Below are positions 6,845-12,190 of a DNA stretch of 12,190 bases, piece by piece. Position 1 is the stretch's first letter. Each line of letters opens with the position of its first letter. The translations under genes were made by a program, and so were the position numbers. Below the pieces are notes generated by a model. That model ran no database searches. It was given only the letters and a program-made list of their open reading frames with translations, and had not been told where the DNA came from. This stretch comes from an uncultured Clostridia bacterium (GTDB taxonomy: Bacteria > Bacillota > Clostridia > Oscillospirales > Ruminococcaceae). The stretch lies in the NCBI GenBank assembly GCA_947588775.1, contig CANPZQ010000052.1, forward strand, positions 1 to 12,190. The letters are read 5' to 3'.

Positions 6845-8632
6845 TCAGTTGGCGGAGCCGTTGAAGTCACCGGGGTTGGGCTGGCCGTTCTGGCCGCCGG
6901 CCTGCTGATAGATTCTCGTGGCGACGGCTCCGAAGGCGGTTTCAAGCTCCTTGCGGCGGGTATTTATAAGCTCGATGTCGCTGCCCTTGAGAGCCTCCTC
7001 GAGGGCGGTAATCTTCGGCTCGACCTCCTCGCGGTCCTGCAGGGTTACCTTGTCGCCGAACTCGTCGAGCGACTTGCGGCACTGGAACACGAGCTGGTCA
7101 GCCTGGTTGCGGGAATCGACCTCCTCGCGCTTGCGCTTATCCTCGGCGGCGAAACGCTCCGCGTCCTTGACAGCCTTGTCGATGTCCTCCTTCGACATGT
7201 TGGAGGAAGAAGTGATGGTGATATTCTGCTCCTTGCCGGTGCCGAGGTCCTTCGCGGTAACGTGTACGATGCCGTTGGTGTCGATGTCGAACGTTACCTC
7301 AATCTGCGGAACGCCTCTCGGAGCGGGAGCGATTCCGTCGAGCTTGAACATTCCGAGCTGCTTGTTGTCCTTCGCCATCTCGCGTTCGCCCTGCAAAACG
7401 ACTATGTCGACGGCGGGCTGATTGTCGGCGGCGGTGGAGAACACCTGCTTGCGCGAGCAGGGGATAGTCGTATTTCTCTCGATGATTTTGGTGCATACTC
7501 CGCCGAGGGTTTCAAGTCCCAGAGAAAGCGGGGTAACGTCGTTGAGAACGAGGCTGGAATCTATGTCGCGGTTCAGAATGCCGCCCTGAATCGCCGCGCC
7601 GAGAGCTACGCATTCGTCGGGGTTTATGCCCTTGAAGGGCTCCTTGCCGGTTATCTTCCTTACGGCTTCGACAACTGCGGGAATTCTCGACGAGCCGCCT
7701 ACCATCAGCACCTTATTGAGCTGGGAAGCGGAAAGTCCGGAATCCGAAAGAGCCTGGCGTACGGGACCCATCGTCGCTTCTACGAGGTCCGCGGTGATTT
7801 CGTTGAACTTGGCCTGAGTGAGGGTAAAATCGAGGTGCTTCGCACCCGAAGCGTCCGCGGTGATGAACGGGAGGTTGATATTCGAGGTCGGGACGTTTGA
7901 AAGCTCGATTTTCGCCTTTTCCGCCGCTTCCTTGAGCCTCTGCATCGCCATCTTGTCGGCGGAGAGGTCTATTCCGTCGGTTTTCTTGAATTCGGATACC
8001 AAAAGGTCGATGATTCTCTGGTCGAAGTCGTCGCCGCCAAGGTGGTTGTTGCCGGCGGTCGCCAGAACTTCTGTTACGCCGTCGCCCATCTCGATGATGG
8101 AAACGTCGAACGTGCCGCCGCCGAGGTCGTATACCATAACCTTCTGGTCCTCTTCCTTGTCGATTCCGTAGGAGAGTGCCGCCGCCGTCGGCTCGTTGAT
8201 GATTCTGCGGACGTTAAGTCCCGCAATCTGTCCGGCGTCCTTGGTCGCCTGACGCTGGGAATCGGTGAAGTACGCCGGAACGGTTATAACCGCCTCGGTA
8301 ACTTTTTCGCCGAGATACGCCTCCGCGTCGGTCTTGAGCTTTTGCAGAATCATCGCCGAAATTTCCTGCGGCGTATACTGCTTTCCGCCCATGGACGCCT
8401 TGTAGTCGGAGCCCATGTGACGCTTGATAGAGATGACGGTGTTGTCAAAGTTGACGACCGCCTGACGCTTCGCGACCTGTCCAACAAGCCTGTCGCCGTT
8501 CTTTGAAACGCCGACGACCGACGGGGTGGTTCTCGCGCCCTCGCTGTTGGGGATTACGACTGCCTCGCCGCCCTCCATGACGGCTACGCAGGAATTGGTT
8601 GTACCGAGGTCGATACCTATGATTTTAGACAT
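6845..8632 (-). CDS. dnaK: Chaperone protein DnaK (Hsp70)
   Basis: This 595-residue Hsp70 binds and releases unfolded polypeptides in the cytoplasm in an ATP cycle driven by DnaJ and GrpE. The nucleotide-binding domain (about 1-355) shows phosphate-1 IGIDLGTTNS (5-14), NEPTAAALSYG (146-156), phosphate-2 VYDLGGGTFDVS (167-178) and the adenosine motif LMVGGSSRIPAV (309-320). The substrate domain starts with DVTPLSLGLETLGG (365-378), and a helical lid occupies about 480-575. The early NBD is compact, as in other Gram-positive DnaK proteins. Two oddities: the hydrophobic linker reads LVLND (361-365) instead of the usual VLLLD, and the tail ends in Gly/Asn/Pro-rich sequence without the usual acidic end. 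The ATG follows AAAGGAG by 8 bases. It lies 51 bases after grpE. Confidence 0.98.
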   Translation of the reverse strand: MSKIIGIDLGTTNSCVAVMEGGEAVVIPNSEGARTTPSVVGVSKNGDRLVGQVAKRQAVVNFDNTVISIKRHMGSDYKASMGGKQYTPQEISAMILQKLKTDAEAYLGEKVTEAVITVPAYFTDSQRQATKDAGQIAGLNVRRIINEPTAAALSYGIDKEEDQKVMVYDLGGGTFDVSIIEMGDGVTEVLATAGNNHLGGDDFDQRIIDLLVSEFKKTDGIDLSADKMAMQRLKEAAEKAKIELSNVPTSNINLPFITADASGAKHLDFTLTQAKFNEITADLVEATMGPVRQALSDSGLSASQLNKVLMVGGSSRIPAVVEAVRKITGKEPFKGINPDECVALGAAIQGGILNRDIDSSLVLNDVTPLSLGLETLGGVCTKIIERNTTIPCSRKQVFSTAADNQPAVDIVVLQGEREMAKDNKQLGMFKLDGIAPAPRGVPQIEVTFDIDTNGIVHVTAKDLGTGKEQNITITSSSNMSKEDIDKAVKDAERFAAEDKRKREEVDSRNQADQLVFQCRKSLDEFGDKVTLQDREEVEPKITALEEALKGSDIELINTRRKELETAFGAVATRIYQQAGGQNGQPNPGDFNGSAN

Positions 8633-8683
8633 AATTATTACTCCTTTTTTATATTTAATTTAGGTTGAATGCTTAAACTTCTG

Positions 8684-9274
8684 TCAGTTCGCGATAACTA
8701 CCGTCGCGGGGCGGATTACCTTGTCCTTAAGCTTATAGCCCTTCTGGTAAACCTGCGCCACGGCGTTTTCGCCGAGGTTTTCGTCGTCTATATGGCTGAC
8801 GGCGTTTTCAAGCGTCGGGTCGAAGGGCTCGCCTACGCGGTTTATCTCCTCTACGCCGAGCTTTTGGAATGCCTTTGAAAGCTGGTCGTAAATCATCATT
8901 ACCCCCGCCTTGTACTTTTCATCGGCGGTTTCGGCGTTCGCGGCTCTCTCAAAGTTGTCCGCAAGCGGCAAAAACGCCTCTACGGCCGCCGCCGTCGCCT
9001 CGGGATAGATTTCCGCGCGCTCCTTCGCGCTTCTCTTTCTGAAATTGTCAAATTCCGCCATAAGCCTCAGATATTTGTCACGAAGCTCGTCGTTTTCGGC
9101 CTTAAGCTTTTCCTCCGCCGTCGGCTCCTTCGGGGATTCATCCTTCTTCTCGGTTTCGGGCTCCCCCGCCGCCGCCTCATCGGCCTTTTTCTCTTCGGAG
9201 TTCTCGGCTTCGGCGGTTTCGGCTTCCTTCTCGGGGGAAGCGTCGCCGGCCGCATGAATTTTTTTCTCGCTCAT
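8684..9274 (-). CDS. grpE: Nucleotide exchange factor GrpE
   Basis: This 196-residue dimeric cofactor releases ADP from DnaK. The first 50 or so residues are a low-complexity, charged, Ala/Glu/Lys-rich tail, probably disordered. A long helix/coiled coil follows (about 52-90), including the family segment LMAEFDNFRKRSAKER (71-86). The C-terminal wing contains PFDPTLENAVSH (150-161) and VAQVYQKGYKLKDKVIRPA (172-190), close to the GrpE signature. Length is normal. The ATG at 9274 has AAAGGA about 6 bases upstream and lies only 15 bases after the hrcA stop, so the two are co-transcribed. The gap to dnaK is 51 AT-rich bases with no convincing internal promoter. Confidence 0.97.
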   Translation of the reverse strand: MSEKKIHAAGDASPEKEAETAEAENSEEKKADEAAAGEPETEKKDESPKEPTAEEKLKAENDELRDKYLRLMAEFDNFRKRSAKERAEIYPEATAAAVEAFLPLADNFERAANAETADEKYKAGVMMIYDQLSKAFQKLGVEEINRVGEPFDPTLENAVSHIDDENLGENAVAQVYQKGYKLKDKVIRPATVVIAN

Positions 9275-9289
9275 AGCTTTTCCTTTCGT

Positions 9290-10333
9290 TTATGTTATGT
9301 TATTTTCGCTGTCGTCCGTAAGCTCGGGCGGCGAATCGTCCGAGGAAAGCAGCTCGGAAATCTTCTCCGCAAAGTATTCGACATACGGAATTACCTTTTT
9401 ATAATTTATTCTCATCGGCCCGATAAGCCCGAGGTGTCCGGCCACACGGCCGTCCTTTACGAAATTTGAGCTTATAAGGCTCGAATTACCGATTACGAAC
9501 GCGTCGTCCTCGTCGGAGAACATGACGTGGATGCCGCTTAAGCTGTCATCGACGAGCTTTCGCAAATCGTCGCGGTGCTCCAAAAAGCTCACGACCTCGT
9601 TCTTGTCGAAATCGTCGCACTGAAGTAAGTTTCCGACCCCGCTTACGTTTACCTCGCGCTCAACCATCTCCCGCGTCATGTCGAAAATTCCACGGACGAG
9701 CGGCGAAAGGGTGAGCAAATATGTTCCCATCGCGGTTTCGAGCTTCGAGAGCATATCCTCGCTAAGAACCTCGAGCGGCACGCCCTCAAGGTTATCCCTT
9801 ACAAACTGCGAAAAGTAGTCGAGCTGCTCCTGAGTAAGGTCGATTTCCGCGCGGCAGGTGCGGTTTTTGATTTTTCCGTTTGAGGCTATCAGCAGGAGCA
9901 CATAGAGCCTCTTTCCGGTCGGGATTACCTCAACCTTCGAGATTACCGAAAACTTCGGGTTTTCGCTCGATACAAAGGCCGCGTACTGCGTAAGCTCGGC
10001 AAGAGCGTTCTGCGCCGACCTCACTATCCCCTCCTCGGAGTAGCCGTCGGTTTCAATCATTCCGTCGAGCATATGCTTTTCGTCGTCGGAAAGCGGGCTT
10101 GTCTTTAAGAGACGGTCGACATAGAGCCTGTAGCCGCTGTAGGTCGGGACCCTCCCCGCCGAGGTATGCGGCTGTTCGAGATAGCCCTGCTTTTCAAGCT
10201 CCGCCATCTCGTTGCGAATCGTCGCGCTCGACGCGCCGACATACTTCATTATCGACTTCGACCCCACGGGTTCGCCGGTGACGATATATTCGTCGACGAC
10301 CGCCGCAAGTATCCGAAGCTTTCTGTCGTCCAC
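9290..10333 (-). CDS. hrcA: Heat-inducible transcription repressor HrcA
   Basis: This 347-residue repressor of class I heat-shock genes binds CIRCE operators; GroEL is known to keep HrcA active in Bacillus. The N-terminal winged helix (about 1-75) contains EYIVTGEPVGSKSI (15-28), the recognition region SSATIRNEMAELE (35-47) and the signature HTSAGRVPTYSGYRLYVD (56-73). The remainder is the HrcA GAF-like and dimerisation domain. The start is GTG at 10333 (GTG-GAC-GAC), with AAGGAGG 9 bases upstream. No in-frame ATG matches the expected N-terminus. It is first in the operon hrcA-grpE-dnaK-dnaJ. The CIRCE about 50 bases upstream makes it self-regulated. Confidence 0.97.
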   Translation of the reverse strand: MDDRKLRILAAVVDEYIVTGEPVGSKSIMKYVGASSATIRNEMAELEKQGYLEQPHTSAGRVPTYSGYRLYVDRLLKTSPLSDDEKHMLDGMIETDGYSEEGIVRSAQNALAELTQYAAFVSSENPKFSVISKVEVIPTGKRLYVLLLIASNGKIKNRTCRAEIDLTQEQLDYFSQFVRDNLEGVPLEVLSEDMLSKLETAMGTYLLTLSPLVRGIFDMTREMVEREVNVSGVGNLLQCDDFDKNEVVSFLEHRDDLRKLVDDSLSGIHVMFSDEDDAFVIGNSSLISSNFVKDGRVAGHLGLIGPMRINYKKVIPYVEYFAEKISELLSSDDSPPELTDDSENNIT

Positions 10334-10342
10334 TTAAAAACG

Positions 10343-10381
10343 CCTCCTTCCGAAGAGGGCCTTGGCAATGTAAGCCTTCGG
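10343..10381 (-). promoter_or_regulatory. hrcA leader with two mutually exclusive hairpins at the ribosome binding site
   Basis: In the leader RNA, CCTCTT (10353-10358) can pair with the Shine-Dalgarno AGGAGG (10343-10348) across the loop CGGA, giving six pairs including one G-U. Alternatively CCGAAG (10376-10381) pairs with CTTCGG (10350-10355), which shares bases 10353-10355 with the first stem and would free the ribosome binding site. The pairings are seen directly. A regulatory, for example temperature-dependent, role is speculative. Confidence 0.35.
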
Positions 10382-10384
10382 GTG

Positions 10385-10411
10385 TTAGCACTCAATATTT
10401 CTGAGTGCTAA
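10385..10411 (-). promoter_or_regulatory. CIRCE operator (HrcA binding site)
   Basis: A perfect consensus CIRCE is present: TTAGCACTC, a 9-base spacer, GAGTGCTAA. It begins 6 bases downstream of the -10 box and overlaps the predicted start site (about 10410). Bound HrcA would block initiation, and the transcript begins with the inverted repeat. It is the only CIRCE found in the window. Confidence 0.97.
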
Positions 10412-10416
10412 AATAT

Positions 10417-10474
10417 AGTATACCCTTTTTTCTCAGGATGTCAAGGGGTTTTTGAAATTTTTTTAAAATTTTTT
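10417..10474 (-). promoter_or_regulatory. Sigma-A promoter of hrcA-grpE-dnaK-dnaJ with A-tract upstream element
   Basis: On the minus strand there is a perfect -35 TTGACA (10439-10444), a 16-base spacer and a -10 TATACT (10417-10422). Directly upstream (about 10448-10474) are runs of A and T repeating roughly every ten bases, resembling a curved UP element. The strong promoter is held down by CIRCE, the usual arrangement for class I heat-shock operons. Confidence 0.88.
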
Positions 10475-10512
10475 CGGGAATGCCTTTTCGCCGCCCGATT
10501 CCGACAAAAAAT

Positions 10513-10540
10513 CCCGCGCGGGTCTGGTATAACCGAATCA
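10513..10540 (+). promoter_or_regulatory. Candidate promoter of the spoIIA operon with GC palindrome
   Basis: An extended -10 TGGTATAAC lies at 10525-10533, preceded by the perfect palindrome CCCGCGCGGG (10513-10522). No TTGACA-like hexamer stands at 16-18 bases. GAATCA at 10535-10540 resembles the -10 of sigma-H promoters, which control spoIIA in Bacillus, but I find no AGGA-type -35 at the right distance. The promoter class is undecided. Confidence 0.35.
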
Positions 10541-10567
10541 GCCTGTTACAAAAAAGGACGTGATTTG

Positions 10568-10879
10568 ATGGCTGTATACATCAGCGAGGGCAGGGGCGGC
10601 GAGCTGATTGCGAAAATTACCGGAGAAATCGACCATCACTCGGCGAGGTGGCTTCGCAGCGACATCGACACCGCGATTTCGGATAAATCTCCCGAGAAGC
10701 TTGTTCTCGATTTTTCCGGCGTGAGCTTTATGGACAGCTCCGGGGTCGGGCTTGTGATGGGGAGATACAAAAACATGGCGGGCAGAGGCGGAACAGTGAG
10801 GCTTGTAAACATGCCCGACTATATTCAGAAGGTGATGGAGCTTGCCGGAATGGACAGGCTCTTAAACGGCAAGGAGTGA
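10568..10879 (+). CDS. spoIIAA: Anti-sigma F factor antagonist SpoIIAA
   Basis: This 103-residue STAS-domain protein, when unphosphorylated, binds SpoIIAB and so frees sigma-F in the forespore. The motif GEIDHHSA (19-26) and the phosphorylation loop FMDSSGVG (54-61) closely match the Bacillus protein. Ser57 corresponds to the serine phosphorylated by SpoIIAB and reset by SpoIIE. It is somewhat shorter than the Bacillus protein (117 residues) at the C-terminus, as in other clostridia. An in-frame TTG directly before the ATG at 10568 is not preferred; AAGGA lies about 9 bases upstream of the ATG. It is first in spoIIAA-spoIIAB-sigF, divergent from hrcA. Confidence 0.95.
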   Translation: MAVYISEGRGGELIAKITGEIDHHSARWLRSDIDTAISDKSPEKLVLDFSGVSFMDSSGVGLVMGRYKNMAGRGGTVRLVNMPDYIQKVMELAGMDRLLNGKE

Positions 10880-10884
10880 TTTGA

Positions 10885-11322
10885 ATGAATAAAAAAGCTC
10901 TCAACGAAATGAAGCTCAGCTTTCCGAGCCTTTCGGAAAACGAACGCTTCGCCCGCGCGGCGGTCGGGGCGTTTATGAGCCAGAAGAACCCCCGGGTGGA
11001 CGAGCTCAACGACGTTAAAACCGCCGTAAGCGAGGCGGTGACAAACTGCATCGTCCACGCCTACCGCGACAGCGTAGGGTTGATTGAGATTACCGCTCGC
11101 CTGACTTCGGAGGGCATATACATAAAAATACGGGACAGGGGCTGCGGAATCGAGGACGTTAAGCGGGCGATGGAGCCGCTTTTTACAACGCTTCCCGACG
11201 AGGAACGCTCCGGCCTCGGGTTTTCGGTGATGGAAAGCCTCTGCGACAGCGTTTCGGTTAAAAGCCTCCCCGGCTCGGGGACGGCGGTTATTCTGACAAA
11301 GAGGCTCCGCACAAAGCTTTAG
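10885..11322 (+). CDS. spoIIAB: Anti-sigma F factor / serine kinase SpoIIAB
   Basis: This 145-residue GHKL-fold ATPase holds sigma-F inactive and phosphorylates SpoIIAA. ATP-site boxes are present: the N box EAVTNCIVHAY (50-60, with E50 and N54), the G1 box RDRGCGI (83-89, with D84), then PLFTTLP (98-104) and the G2 segment ERSGLGF (107-113). The NERFAR motif (19-24) carries the arginine that in Bacillus (R20) contacts both sigma-F and SpoIIAA. The ATG follows AAGGAG, which overlaps the spoIIAA stop; the gap is 5 bases, indicating translational coupling. Length matches the family. Confidence 0.96.
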   Translation: MNKKALNEMKLSFPSLSENERFARAAVGAFMSQKNPRVDELNDVKTAVSEAVTNCIVHAYRDSVGLIEITARLTSEGIYIKIRDRGCGIEDVKRAMEPLFTTLPDEERSGLGFSVMESLCDSVSVKSLPGSGTAVILTKRLRTKL

Positions 11323-11337
11323 GAGCGTTTTTTGCAT

Positions 11338-12027
11338 ATGTATACTGCCAACGAAGCATACGCCGAACGCGTCGGCGCGGAAGCGACGGTCGAGGGAAAT
11401 CTCGGGCTTGTGAGGCTCTGCGCGGGGCGTTTTCGGGGACGCGGAATAGAATATGAGGAGCTTTACAGCGCGGGCTGCATGGGGCTTGTAAAAGCGGTAA
11501 AGGCGTTCGACAAAACCCGCGGCGTAAGGTTTTCTACCTACGCCGTTCCGGTGATTCTCGGGGAAATCCGGCGGCTCTTTCGCGACGGCGGCGCAGTAAA
11601 GGTTTCAAGAAGCCTCAAGGAACGCGCGATGAAGCTCTCCCGCGAGGCCCGGCGGCTTGAAAACGAGCTCGGGCGGGAGCCGAAAATATCCGAGCTAAGC
11701 GACGCAACCGGGCTCTCGCCGGAGGACGTCGCCGAGGCGATATGCGTGATGAGCCCGGTGGTGAGCCTTACCCGCGAAACCGACGGCGGAACCGAAACCG
11801 AGGACGTGCCGGTCGAGGCTCCCGACGTCAGAATAACCGATTCAATCGCGCTTTCTCAGGCTCTCGGCCGCCTTGAAGAACGCGACCGCGCGCTTATTTA
11901 CCTTCGCTTCTTCGCGGGAGCAACCCAGCAAAAAACCGCCCTGCGGCTCGGAATGACGCAGGTCCAGGTTTCAAGAAGGGAAAAGAAAATCCTCGCGGAG
12001 CTCAGAGCGATTCTTGAGGGGGAATAA
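11338..12027 (+). CDS. sigF: Forespore sigma factor SigF
   Basis: This 229-residue sporulation sigma factor directs early forespore transcription. Region 2 includes NLGLVRLCAGRF, YEELYSAGCMGLVKAVKAFD and RFSTYAVPVILGEIRRLFRD. Region 3 begins with VKVSRSLKERA. Region 4 contains the helix-turn-helix TQQKTALRLGMTQVQVSRRE. Its position after spoIIAA-spoIIAB identifies it as sigma-F rather than sigma-G. The start is uncertain: AGGAG (11321-11325) overlaps the spoIIAB stop and stands 6 bases before a TTG at 11332 but 12 before the ATG at 11338; I chose the ATG by codon preference. Either way the N-terminus is shorter than in Bacillus (255 residues in all). No terminator is seen after the stop. Confidence 0.93.
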   Translation: MYTANEAYAERVGAEATVEGNLGLVRLCAGRFRGRGIEYEELYSAGCMGLVKAVKAFDKTRGVRFSTYAVPVILGEIRRLFRDGGAVKVSRSLKERAMKLSREARRLENELGREPKISELSDATGLSPEDVAEAICVMSPVVSLTRETDGGTETEDVPVEAPDVRITDSIALSQALGRLEERDRALIYLRFFAGATQQKTALRLGMTQVQVSRREKKILAELRAILEGE

Positions 12028-12190
12028 AAAGGCGTGGGGGCGGAAAGTATTCTCGTAGGAGCGAGTGATCGCTGAATTCCTTTTCGATGAGAGCCATTCC
12101 TTTTGTCGCGATCTTTTCGATGTTTTTATCGGTCAGCACCTTTTTGACCGTAAACTCAACGACGGTTCGTTCGAGCCAATCCTTTTTCTC
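12002..12190 (-). pseudogene. C-terminal part of a large serine recombinase, apparently 3'-truncated
   Basis: An open frame enters from the right edge and runs 62 codons to a TGA at 12002-12004, overlapping the sigF 3' end by 26 bases. Its first 45 residues (KKDWLERTVVEFTVKKVL, TDKNIEKIA, MALIEKEFSDHSLL) resemble the segment after the zinc ribbon of large serine recombinases of clostridial mobile elements. After about 12056 the sequence becomes Pro-rich (REYFPPPRLF) and no longer fits. The coiled coil and tail that normally follow are absent. The likely reading is a remnant of a mobile element abutting sigF. The 5' part is outside the window, and an assembly junction is possible. I recognise the match from memory of the family, not a search. 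Confidence 0.55.

Noticed and set aside
6918..8506. Long open frames on the plus strand opposite dnaK (up to about 210 codons)
   Set aside because: They mirror dnaK codon structure in a GC-rich gene, lack ribosome binding sites and resemble no family. They are shadows of the strongly supported dnaK frame.
8633..8690. Internal dnaK promoter (CTGACA, then TAAATT)
   Set aside because: The spacing is 19 bases, both boxes are off consensus, and the -35 lies in the grpE stop region; AT-rich spacer sequence explains it.
1..12190. CRISPR array, toxin-antitoxin pair, phage or defence genes
   Set aside because: No repeat-spacer pattern or such gene is visible; all long frames are accounted for by core genes, apart from the recombinase tail at the right edge.

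Overview
The window looks like chromosomal core DNA of an endospore-forming member of the Firmicutes, most likely class Clostridia. The evidence is the spoIIAA-spoIIAB-sigF operon, a class I heat-shock operon (hrcA-grpE-dnaK-dnaJ) behind a perfect CIRCE element, a dgt-dnaG-rpoD cluster, strong AGGAGG-type ribosome binding sites and consensus sigma-A promoters. The genes are fairly GC-rich and the spacers AT-rich, which would suit an Oscillospirales-like gut clostridium. That placement is inference; no 16S or other placing marker is present.

Layout, left to right. Positions 1-73 carry a tRNA-Arg(CCT) on the minus strand, missing only its discriminator base and CCA at the window edge, with a consensus promoter at 107-135. 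Positions 74-463 are non-coding and hold that promoter, a perfect 16-bp inverted repeat enclosing a G-quadruplex motif, and the rpoD terminator. Next, all on the minus strand, come dgt, dnaG and rpoD (dGTPase-like phosphohydrolase, primase, primary sigma factor; transcribed from 4384 toward 464), then yigZ, then rpmE with its own promoter and a structured leader, then hrcA-grpE-dnaK-dnaJ (transcribed from about 10410 toward 5617). The intergenic region 10334-10567 is divergent. On its other side, on the plus strand, lies spoIIAA-spoIIAB-sigF. The right edge (12002-12190, minus strand) holds the tail of a large serine recombinase that appears to lose its homology next to the sigF 3' end.

How the genes work together. 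HrcA binds CIRCE at the start site of its own operon and represses synthesis of GrpE, DnaK and DnaJ, the Hsp70 chaperone machine. DnaG and RpoD supply replication priming and housekeeping transcription initiation. The divergent operon encodes the forespore switch: the anti-anti-sigma factor SpoIIAA, the anti-sigma kinase SpoIIAB and sigma-F.

Most of the window is ordinary, well-conserved core genome. No clearly novel multi-gene system is visible. The points worth a second look are mostly non-coding: the inverted repeat with a G4 motif (301-382), a likely autoregulatory L31 leader (5443-5545), alternative hairpins covering the hrcA ribosome binding site (10343-10381), a dnaK-dnaJ intercistronic hairpin (6801-6828), and the recombinase remnant abutting sigF. 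Six apparent upstream TTG starts (rpoD, rpmE, dnaJ, spoIIAA, sigF and equivalents) were weighed, and the start was moved to the ATG with the better support; sigF remains ambiguous.
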